Assembly (NCBI GenBank): GCA_964432715.1
Contig: CAYSOW010000072.1
Location: 1 to 10,431, forward strand
Direction: 5' to 3'
Source: Phocaeicola_A sp964432715
GTDB taxonomy: Bacteria > Bacteroidota > Bacteroidia > Bacteroidales > Bacteroidaceae
Length of the DNA: 10,431 nt
This document shows positions 1 to 5,644 of the stretch, piece by piece (position 1 is the stretch's first letter; the number at the start of each line of letters is the position of its first letter). The notes beneath the pieces are model-generated. The model searched no databases and was not told where the DNA came from. It worked only from the letters and a program-made list of their open reading frames with translations. The translations under genes and the position numbers were made by a program.

Positions 1-41
1 AAAAATCCACTTCGAACACTCCATTAAATCAAAAAATGTTA

Positions 42-49
42 GAACTTTG
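42..49 (+). promoter_or_regulatory. Weak candidate -7 promoter element for the sensor/AraC gene
   Basis: GAACTTTG differs at one position from the Bacteroidetes -7 consensus TAnnTTTG. It would place transcription start near 55, about 20 bases before the ATG at 75. No TTTG -33 element is seen about 20 bases upstream. If real, it excludes the earlier in-frame ATG at 36 as the start, because that codon would not be transcribed. Confidence 0.2.
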
Positions 50-74
50 GGAACAAAATAAAATTTCAAGCAAA

Positions 75-2309
75 ATGAAGCACCTTATCATACTATACCT
101 CATTCTATTTGGGGGTGTTCTTCAGTGCCTGTGGGGAGAGGAAGTACAAATCATCCATTACGACCACCGACATGGGAACATCAATGAACATGTATATCAG
201 ATTCAGCAAGACTCAATCGGGTTGTTGTGGATTTCTACCTACGGCGGACTCTACAGCTTTGACGGCACTGAATTTTTCTGTCACACCGACACGGTCATTG
301 CCCCGGTTCCCGGATATAAATGGAAGCCCTCTTCTCCTGTCGAATATCGACTGATGAAACAGATTGAAAAGGAGGACTCCACCATACCGTTCAAGCAAGT
401 GAGGTGCGGACTGACAGACAGGGACGGCAATCTTTGGATTGGGAACGACCATGGGCTCTGGATGATTCGTTTTGTCTCTTCTCCCTTTCATTTCATGAAT
501 TGGGACGAGGAGGTTATTTGCATTTTCAAACAAAAAAATGGTAAATTGTGGATGAGCACCCGGGATAGGGTAGTTTGCCTGGTGGATGAATCATTGCATC
601 CCTATGCTTACCTCTCACCCAGCGGTGAATGGAAAAAGGAAAAGACATGCTGTGGATACTTTATCATGAATATAGTTGAGGACTCGGAGCAAACACTTTG
701 GCTTTCCGCCAGAAATGACGGACTACTCCATTTAGTGCCCAAATCCGGAGACTCAAAAAACGGGTATGAGATTACTATTTATAAAGAGGGGGAGAACACT
801 CCGCTGAAAAATATCTACTCAACGCACTATGATGCTGACCGCCGATTGCTTTGGATTGCAAGTCTGAAGAACGGACTACATCTGCTTGACTGCAACACGC
901 AATACCCGGGTTCGATAAATTCTTCTATCGCTCATCCCCAAAACCGTCTGCCGGACAGACTTAGGGGGTTCACACAAATAGATTCTTGTTATTTATTGGC
1001 CCATTCAGACAACGGACTTTTTCTGATGAACACTGCCGACTGGAAACATGGCATCCAAAGTGTGGCATATACGCACGATGCGAATAATCCCTCAAGCATT
1101 GCCGACAACAGTGTGTTGTGCCTCTATCACGACCGGAAGCATGCGCTCATCTATGCAGGCACCTCCGGTGGGGGACTCTCTGTCATCAGCCGCCCCCATT
1201 TGTTGCGCGGAGCGAATCAATTTCAGACCTTTAATAAGGAAAAGAATTTTCTTCCATCCAACGTGGTCTACGCACTTATTGCTGATGCTCACCAACGCAT
1301 CTGGGGATTCTGCGACAACGATCTGTTTTGCCTCACCAGTGACCACCACAACGTGACCACCTTCCAGAGTCAGAGCGAGGCTCCTTGGCCGGGATTCAGT
1401 ATCGGGAACGCACTCAAGTTGAACGACGGACGAGTGGTGAAAGGGACTCTATCCGGCATTCTCTATTTTAATCCGGACAGTTTGGTTACCAAGAGGGATA
1501 TATATGACATTTATACCAAGCTGATCGTGACAGAGAATTCCGGTGAAGAACGGACACTGATTTTGCCGGATACCATACGCTTCAATCAACGACCCAAATC
1601 TATCATGGTATATGCATCGGTACTTGATTTTCAGCGTTTGAGCCCCATCACCTATGCCTATCGAATAGCCCAAACGGGGGAACCTTGGAAATATACTTCT
1701 GACATGAGTCGGATAGAGCTTCCCAAACTTCCCTGCGGTTACTCAACATTGGAACTGGAAGCGACCAATGGGGACGGTGTATGGAGCGGCAACAGAAGGA
1801 CGATTGTGTTCTATACGCCCTACCATTGGAACCGTATCATCTTCATCTCCATACTCTTATTGTTGCTATCAGTGGGTATCTATCTCTCTCTTCGCAGATA
1901 TCGGGGTATGCGCATGAAGCTATCAAAGGAGATGAAACGTAACCATGTCTTCAAGGATATCCCTACCAAAGAGGAGAACGACGATAAGTTCAAACAGGAG
2001 ATTCGAGAGGTGATTATCCGACATCTCAATCATGCGGATTTTTCTGTGGATGCACTTGCACAAGAGATGAGCTTGAGCCGCAGTGTCCTTTCGAACCATA
2101 TCAAGTCTTGCTTTGAAATGACTCCGGTAGAACTGATAAACACCATCCGCATGCAAGCAGCCATGGAGCTCATCATCCACAGCGACCTGAACATCTCTGA
2201 AATTGCTTATCGCACCGGTTTTAATGATCCCAAGTATTTTTCGCGAATGTTCAAACGTGTCTACGGGAAGAGCCCCAGTCAATTCCGCAACGAGGAGAAT
2301 CAAGCATAA
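75..2309 (+). CDS. Membrane-spanning one-component regulator: beta-propeller/Y_Y_Y sensor fused to AraC-type HTH
   Basis: The predicted 744-residue protein has an N-terminal signal or anchor (MKHLIILYLILFGGVLQCLW). Propeller-type motifs of the form LWIxxxxGL follow near residues 49, 118, 156, 206, 257, 303, 357, 408 and 454. A Y_Y_Y-like Ig domain spans about 505-586, ending in YTPYHW. One transmembrane helix lies at about 588-607 (IIFISILLLLLSVGIYLSL), then a short basic linker, then an AraC-family double HTH at about 656-744 with the signature AYRTGFNDPKYFSRMFK. The sensor should be periplasmic and the HTH cytoplasmic. This is the layout of Bacteroidetes hybrid two-component regulators, but no HisKA, HATPase or receiver domain is present and the propeller is short (nine motifs against about fourteen in the double propellers). 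I chose ATG 75 over ATG 36 because it starts directly at the signal sequence. Ligand and target genes are unknown. It may control a gene left of the window. Confidence 0.85.
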   Translation: MKHLIILYLILFGGVLQCLWGEEVQIIHYDHRHGNINEHVYQIQQDSIGLLWISTYGGLYSFDGTEFFCHTDTVIAPVPGYKWKPSSPVEYRLMKQIEKEDSTIPFKQVRCGLTDRDGNLWIGNDHGLWMIRFVSSPFHFMNWDEEVICIFKQKNGKLWMSTRDRVVCLVDESLHPYAYLSPSGEWKKEKTCCGYFIMNIVEDSEQTLWLSARNDGLLHLVPKSGDSKNGYEITIYKEGENTPLKNIYSTHYDADRRLLWIASLKNGLHLLDCNTQYPGSINSSIAHPQNRLPDRLRGFTQIDSCYLLAHSDNGLFLMNTADWKHGIQSVAYTHDANNPSSIADNSVLCLYHDRKHALIYAGTSGGGLSVISRPHLLRGANQFQTFNKEKNFLPSNVVYALIADAHQRIWGFCDNDLFCLTSDHHNVTTFQSQSEAPWPGFSIGNALKLNDGRVVKGTLSGILYFNPDSLVTKRDIYDIYTKLIVTENSGEERTLILPDTIRFNQRPKSIMVYASVLDFQRLSPITYAYRIAQTGEPWKYTSDMSRIELPKLPCGYSTLELEATNGDGVWSGNRRTIVFYTPYHWNRIIFISILLLLLSVGIYLSLRRYRGMRMKLSKEMKRNHVFKDIPTKEENDDKFKQEIREVIIRHLNHADFSVDALAQEMSLSRSVLSNHIKSCFEMTPVELINTIRMQAAMELIIHSDLNISEIAYRTGFNDPKYFSRMFKRVYGKSPSQFRNEENQA

Positions 2310-2330
2310 AAATAGTTTCCTTCATCAAAA

Positions 2331-2362
2331 TTTGGTATTTTCATAAAACGTTCGTTATTTTG
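2331..2362 (+). promoter_or_regulatory. Candidate promoter of the thioesterase-channel pair
   Basis: A TTTG (2331-2334) lies 20 bases before TTATTTTG (2355-2362), which differs from TAnnTTTG at one position. The spacing suits the Bacteroidetes -33/-7 arrangement. The implied transcription start is about 2366-2369, so the mRNA would have almost no leader before the ATG at 2369. No terminator is seen after the preceding gene, so read-through is also possible. Confidence 0.35.
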
Positions 2363-2368
2363 CGGGAT

Positions 2369-2779
2369 ATGGAAAAATATAGTTTTGAACTGAAGATGAA
2401 GGTGCGCGACTATGAGTGCGACCTGCAGGGCATTGTGAACAATGCCAACTATCAACATTACCTGGAACATACGCGCCATGAGTTTTTGCGCGCCAAGGGA
2501 TTGAGCTTCGCTGAGCTCCACGCGCAGGGAATTGACGCGGTGGTGGCTCGTATCAATATGGCCTTTAAGACTCCGCTGAAGAGTGGGGACGAGTTTGTTT
2601 CACGCCTCTTTGTTCGCAAAGAGGGCATCAAGTATGTCTTCTATCAGGACATCTTCCGCCTGCCGGACGAGAAGGTGGTGATGAAGGCGGCAGTGGATAC
2701 GGTGTGCCTCGTACAGGGGCGACTGAGCGACTGCGACTTGCTGTTGCCTTTGATGGAGGAGCCGAACCATGGAGCGTAG
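2369..2779 (+). CDS. Acyl-CoA thioesterase, 4HBT/YbgC-FadM-like hot-dog fold
   Basis: The predicted 136-residue cytoplasmic protein has the usual length of a single hot-dog-domain thioesterase, which hydrolyses acyl-CoA to free acid and CoA. The N-terminal active-site segment is clear: YECDLQGIVNNANYQHYLEH (residues 15-34), in which Asp18 matches the catalytic aspartate of the 4-hydroxybenzoyl-CoA thioesterase/YbgC family and GIVNNANY starts the long helix. The later stretch RINMAFKTPLKSGDEF is the usual second strand region. ATG 2369 is preferred to the TTG at 2360, because TTG falls in the putative -7 box and the family starts close to the YSFELKMKVRDYE strand. The last 11 bases overlap the start of the channel gene, implying translational coupling. 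The substrate cannot be told: family members act on short-chain, aromatic or long-chain acyl-CoAs, and a housekeeping role is likely. Confidence 0.85.
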   Translation: MEKYSFELKMKVRDYECDLQGIVNNANYQHYLEHTRHEFLRAKGLSFAELHAQGIDAVVARINMAFKTPLKSGDEFVSRLFVRKEGIKYVFYQDIFRLPDEKVVMKAAVDTVCLVQGRLSDCDLLLPLMEEPNHGA

Positions 2780-3980
2780 TTGGTACGACTCGTTCACCAA
2801 CCTGCTGCTGGACTATATGGGGCAGGAGGGACCGATTACCTGGGGGCAACGCCTCTGCTGGATGGGGGTGATTGCTGTGGTGGCGGTGCTGGCGGATTAT
2901 ATCTGCCGCAAGCTGCTGAGCCCTGCCATTAAGAAGTTCGTGAAACGCACGGCGGTGACGTGGGACGATTATCTCTTCTCGGACGCGGTGCTGAACAATG
3001 CGTGCCACGTGATTCCTTCAATTGTGGTCTACTTGTTGCTGCCGATGGCTTTCGGCGATCTGGGGGGCTGGTTTATCTTCCTGAAGAAGCTGAGTCTGAT
3101 CTATATCACGGCGGCGACGCTGCGACTGATTTGCTCGTTCCTCTCGTCGCTGTATGCACTGACGGAGGAGAATGAGCAGCTGAAGGACCGACCGATGAGG
3201 GGGCTCTTCCAGATGCTGAAGATTGTGGTGTGCTTCGTGGGGTGCGTGGTGATTGTGGGTATCTTGATCGACCGCTCGCCTCTGACGCTCTTTGCCGGAC
3301 TGGGTGCAGCGGCTACCATTCTGATGCTGGTGTTTAAGGATACCATCGTGGGACTGGTGGCGGGGGTGCAACTCTCGGCCAACGATATGCTGCGCCCGGG
3401 CGACTGGATTACGGTGGCGAAGGCGGGTGCGGACGGTATCGTGGAGGAGGTGACGCTGACGACGATTAAGATTCGCAACTATGACAATACCATCACGACG
3501 GTGCCGCCTTATACGCTGGTGAGCGAGTCGTTTCAGAACTGGCGCGGCATGCAGCAGAGTGAGGGACGACGGATTAAACGGTCGCTCTTTATCAATCTGC
3601 AGAGCATTCGCTTTGCTACCCTCGAGGAGCAACGGGCTTGGACTGAGAAGGGCTGGATGAAGGCGGAGGAGGTGAAGGAGGGAGCCATCAACCTGACCAT
3701 CTTCCGCACTTACCTGGAGCGCTACCTGCGCGATTTGCCTTTGGTCAACGGGGAAATGACGATGATGGTGCGCCATCTGCAACCTACGGCGGAGGGACTG
3801 CCGCTGGAGCTCTACTTCTTCTCGCGCAACAAGAACTGGATTCCTTTTGAACATCTGCAGGCAGACGTGTTCGACTATGTGCTGGCGGTGTTGCCGAGCT
3901 TCGGACTGCGGGTATATCAGCGTCCTTCGGATGAGGCTTGCACAGAGAATAAAAATTTATCCATTAAAAAATACGAATAA
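2769..3980 (+). CDS. MscS-family mechanosensitive ion channel (YbdG-like)
   Basis: The predicted 403-residue inner-membrane protein should form a tension-gated pore that protects against osmotic downshock. Hydrophobic helices lie at about residues 29-48, 80-97, 100-128 and 148-168. The MscS pore helix and start of the beta domain follow at about 177-216: a small-residue helix reading GLGAAATILMLVF, then KDTIVGLVAGVQL and MLRPGDWITV, which matches the MscS pattern ending in GDWI. Next come GIVEEVTLTTIKIRNYDNT and an alpha/beta cytoplasmic domain to about residue 390. Several N-terminal helices and a C-terminal domain longer than in minimal MscS resemble E. coli YbdG. The start ATG lies inside the thioesterase gene in another frame (11-base overlap). 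The last codons, from about 3948, turn abruptly AT-rich compared with the GC-ending codons before them. No terminator is visible after the stop. Confidence 0.9.
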   Translation: MERSWYDSFTNLLLDYMGQEGPITWGQRLCWMGVIAVVAVLADYICRKLLSPAIKKFVKRTAVTWDDYLFSDAVLNNACHVIPSIVVYLLLPMAFGDLGGWFIFLKKLSLIYITAATLRLICSFLSSLYALTEENEQLKDRPMRGLFQMLKIVVCFVGCVVIVGILIDRSPLTLFAGLGAAATILMLVFKDTIVGLVAGVQLSANDMLRPGDWITVAKAGADGIVEEVTLTTIKIRNYDNTITTVPPYTLVSESFQNWRGMQQSEGRRIKRSLFINLQSIRFATLEEQRAWTEKGWMKAEEVKEGAINLTIFRTYLERYLRDLPLVNGEMTMMVRHLQPTAEGLPLELYFFSRNKNWIPFEHLQADVFDYVLAVLPSFGLRVYQRPSDEACTENKNLSIKKYE

Positions 3981-4006
3981 ATGACAGGGATTAGGTAAAG
4001 ATTATA

Positions 4007-4014
4007 TATCTTTG
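4007..4014 (+). promoter_or_regulatory. -7 element of the metK promoter
   Basis: TATCTTTG matches TAnnTTTG exactly. No TTTG -33 element is visible about 20 bases upstream. Transcription would start near 4020, just before the riboswitch fold at 4027, giving a leader of about 145 bases ahead of metK. Confidence 0.6.
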
Positions 4015-4026
4015 CACCCTGTATGA

Positions 4027-4081
4027 GATGTGGAAAGATTTGGGCAGCTTGCAACCACGGTAAAAAATGCTAAATAAAAGG
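4027..4081 (+). promoter_or_regulatory. SAM-II (SAM-alpha) riboswitch
   Basis: The segment carries the conserved SAM-II core in order. A P1 stem pairs GTGG (4030-4033) with CCAC (4055-4058), extendable by a T-G pair. Its loop holds GATTTGG (4037-4043) and GCTTGCAA (4047-4054). The 3' tail carries TAAAAAATGCTAAA (4061-4074) and then AAAAGG (4076-4081). The order GATTTGG, CTTGCA, CCAC, GCTAAA is the signature of the SAM-II class known from alphaproteobacteria and Bacteroidetes. A candidate pseudoknot pairs GGCA (4043-4046) with TGCT (4068-4071), but I am not certain of the exact pairs. SAM-II folds usually hide a ribosome-binding site in their 3' tail, here probably AAAAGG. The position just after the promoter and before metK fits feedback repression by SAM. 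Assignment is from remembered consensus, not a covariance search. Confidence 0.82.
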
Positions 4082-4093
4082 TCGTCAACGACC
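4080..4093 (+). other. Small hairpin after the riboswitch
   Basis: GGTCG (4080-4084) and CGACC (4089-4093) form a perfect 5-bp stem with a TCAA tetraloop. It starts inside the AAAAGG tail of the riboswitch and ends exactly at the ATG of the 15-codon ORF. No T-tract follows, so it is not an intrinsic terminator. It may compete with the pseudoknot or mask the ribosome-binding site. Confidence 0.5.
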
Positions 4094-4141
4094 ATGCATC
4101 TACTTCCCAAACACTCCTTCCGTTTCTCACTGAACAAATAA
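4094..4141 (+). CDS. Possible 15-codon upstream ORF in the metK leader
   Basis: The ORF starts at ATG 4094 directly after the small hairpin and stops at TAA 4139-4141, encoding MHLLPKHSFRFSLNK. AAAAGG (4076-4081), the riboswitch tail, lies 12 bases upstream and could serve as its ribosome-binding site. It ends 23 bases before the metK start. The peptide has no recognised similarity and no run of methionine codons as an attenuator would need. An ORF this short can arise by chance. The support is positional: Shine-Dalgarno-like tail, hairpin, start codon, and a stop codon inside the next hairpin. Confidence 0.25.
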   Translation: MHLLPKHSFRFSLNK

Positions 4142-4155
4142 TAAACCCTTTATTA
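4139..4155 (+). other. A/U-only inverted repeat before the metK ribosome-binding region
   Basis: TAATAAA (4139-4145) and TTTATTA (4149-4155) form a perfect 7-bp stem with a CCC loop. The purine-rich stretch AAGAAAGCA and the metK ATG follow at once. The first three bases are the stop codon of the 15-codon ORF, so a ribosome ending there would melt the stem. All pairs are A-U, so the fold is weak alone and may be coincidental. Confidence 0.3.
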
Positions 4156-4164
4156 AAGAAAGCA

Positions 4165-5457
4165 ATGGGATATTTATTTACATCCGAATCGGTGTCTGAA
4201 GGACACCCCGACAAAGTGGCCGATCAGATATCGGACGCTGTGCTTGACAAACTATTGGCATTTGACCCTAGTTCTAAAGTAGCTTGCGAAACATTGGTAA
4301 CTACCGGACAGGTGGTGCTGGCGGGTGAAGTGAAAACAAAGGCGTATGTCGACCTGCAGCGCATTGCGCGTGAGGTAATTAACCGTATTGGTTACACCAA
4401 GGCGGAGTATATGTTCGACGGGAACTCCTGCGGACTGCTCTCGGCCATTCATGAACAGAGCCCCGACATTAACCGTGGCGTGGAGCGCGAGGATCCGATG
4501 GATCAGGGCGCAGGCGACCAGGGTATGATGTTTGGCTATGCAACGAATGAGACGGAGAACTTTATGCCGCTGTCGCTCGACTTGGCACACAAGATTTTGC
4601 TGGTGCTGGCTGAAATTCGCCGCGAGGGTAAGGTGATGACTTATCTCCGCCCGGATGCAAAGAGTCAGGTAACCATCGAATATGATGATAACAACCGTCC
4701 GGTGCGCATTGACACGATTGTGGTCTCTACGCAGCACGATGATTTCATTCAGCCGAAAGAGGCAACCGCTGAGGCACAACTGAAGGCGGACGAGGAGATG
4801 CTGGCGCAGATTCGCAAGGACGTGATTGAGATCCTGATGCCGCGCGTCATTGCAGGCATTCACTCTGAGAAGGTGTTGGCGCTCTTCAATGATGCCATCA
4901 CTTATCACGTGAATCCGACGGGTAAGTTTGTGATTGGTGGCCCGCACGGTGATACCGGCTTGACGGGTCGTAAAATTATTGTGGACACCTACGGTGGCAA
5001 GGGTGCTCACGGAGGTGGTGCCTTCTCGGGTAAAGACCCTTCGAAGGTGGACCGCTCGGCAGCTTATGCTGCACGACACATTGCGAAGAACCTGGTGGCT
5101 GCCGGTGTGGCAGACGAGGTACTGGTGCAGGTGTCTTATGCCATCGGTGTGGCTCGCCCCATCAACATCTACGTGAATACGTATGGCACAGCGCACGTAG
5201 CGCTGAGCGACGGCGAGATTGCACGCAAAGTGGACGAGCTCTTTGATATGCGCCCGCGCGCCATCGAGGAGCGCCTGAAACTGCGTAATCCGATCTATGA
5301 GGAGACGGCTGCTTACGGTCACATGGGCCGCGAGCCGAAGTGGGTAAAGAAGACCTTCACTTCGAACTACCAAGCCACTAAGACGGTGGAGGTGGAGCTC
5401 TTTACTTGGGAGAAACTGGACTACGTGGAGCAGGTGAAGAAAGCTTTTAATCTTTAA
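4165..5457 (+). CDS. metK: S-adenosylmethionine synthase (methionine adenosyltransferase)
   Basis: The predicted 430-residue cytoplasmic enzyme makes SAM from methionine and ATP, releasing phosphate and diphosphate. All family signatures are present: TSESVSEGHPDK (residues 6-17) with catalytic His14 and metal-binding Asp16; GAGDQGMMFGYATNE (from about 115), the MetK hexapeptide region; GPHGDTGLTGRKIIVDTYGG (from about 259); and GGGAFSGKDPSKVDRSAAY (from about 283), the phosphate-binding P-loop-like segment. It is longer than the E. coli enzyme (about 384 residues), mainly through an insert after VVSTQHDDFIQP (about residues 197-225), as in other Bacteroidetes MetK proteins. The ATG at 4165 begins the conserved MGYLFTSESVSEGHPDK and is preceded by purine-rich AAAGAAAG. 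It is a single-gene transcript with its own promoter, a SAM-sensing leader and a strong terminator, so SAM most likely represses its own synthesis. Confidence 0.98.
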   Translation: MGYLFTSESVSEGHPDKVADQISDAVLDKLLAFDPSSKVACETLVTTGQVVLAGEVKTKAYVDLQRIAREVINRIGYTKAEYMFDGNSCGLLSAIHEQSPDINRGVEREDPMDQGAGDQGMMFGYATNETENFMPLSLDLAHKILLVLAEIRREGKVMTYLRPDAKSQVTIEYDDNNRPVRIDTIVVSTQHDDFIQPKEATAEAQLKADEEMLAQIRKDVIEILMPRVIAGIHSEKVLALFNDAITYHVNPTGKFVIGGPHGDTGLTGRKIIVDTYGGKGAHGGGAFSGKDPSKVDRSAAYAARHIAKNLVAAGVADEVLVQVSYAIGVARPINIYVNTYGTAHVALSDGEIARKVDELFDMRPRAIEERLKLRNPIYEETAAYGHMGREPKWVKKTFTSNYQATKTVEVELFTWEKLDYVEQVKKAFNL

Positions 5458-5465
5458 AGCAAGTA

Positions 5466-5479
5466 TCCCAGAAATGGGA
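5466..5479 (+). other. GNRA-capped hairpin in the metK 3' region
   Basis: TCCCA (5466-5470) and TGGGA (5475-5479) form a perfect 5-bp stem capped by a GAAA tetraloop, 9 bases after the metK stop. No T-run follows, so it is not a terminator. It could steady the mRNA 3' end. It is short enough to be chance. Confidence 0.3.
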
Positions 5480-5506
5480 AATATTACATAAATAAATTTG
5501 GGGGAA

Positions 5507-5538
5507 GTTGGTGCTCATGAGAGTACCAACTTTTTTTT
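5507..5538 (+). terminator. Rho-independent terminator of metK
   Basis: GTTGGTGCTC (5507-5516) pairs with GAGTACCAAC (5521-5530) in a 10-bp stem with one G-T wobble and an ATGA tetraloop. Eight Ts follow directly (5531-5538). It lies about 50 bases after the metK stop and faces the converging susCD-like operon. Confidence 0.93.
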
Positions 5539-5550
5539 GTACCAAGGGCA

Positions 5551-5600
5551 TAAAAGAAAGCTCCGCAAATCCCGGGCAGGACGCCGATGGATTTGCGGAG
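5551..5600 (-). terminator. Rho-independent terminator of the SusC/SusD-like operon
   Basis: CTCCGCAAATCC (5561-5572) and GGATTTGCGGAG (5589-5600) form a perfect 12-bp stem with a 16-base loop. Read on the minus strand, the stem is followed by the T-rich CTTTCTTTTA (complement of 5551-5560). It starts 45 bases beyond the lipoprotein stop codon. The plus-strand side has no T-run, so it acts on the minus strand. The T-tract is interrupted, so efficiency may be moderate. Confidence 0.85.
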
Positions 5601-5644
5601 CAGAATCAATAATCGTTGTATAGCGTGTTTCTACATTATATTTC

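Noticed and set aside
36..74. An earlier in-frame ATG for the sensor/AraC gene
   Set aside because: It would add 13 polar residues before a good signal sequence and overlaps the best candidate promoter. ATG 75 fits an exported sensor better.
75..2309. A regulatory link between the sensor/AraC protein and the SusC/SusD-like operon
   Set aside because: They are separated by three unrelated genes and lie on opposite strands, and no shared operator-like motif was found. Nothing in the sequence supports the link.
3018..3854. A minus-strand open frame (278 codons) opposite the MscS-type gene
   Set aside because: It is rich in Arg, His and Gln, has no domain and is explained by the GC-ending codons of the channel gene.
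4094..4164. A methionine-type attenuator (leader peptide with Met codons plus terminator) upstream of metK
   Set aside because: The 15-codon ORF has no Met codon beyond its start, and no hairpin in the leader is followed by a T-run.
4252..5373. A long minus-strand open frame (373 codons) opposite metK
   Set aside because: It is fully antisense to the highly conserved metK, is His/Arg/Val-rich and shows no family motifs. It is an artefact of metK codon use.
5493..5500. TAAATTTG, an exact -7 box between metK and its terminator
   Set aside because: There is no -33 element, and any transcript would run straight into the terminator at 5507-5538. It is most likely a chance match in AT-rich sequence.
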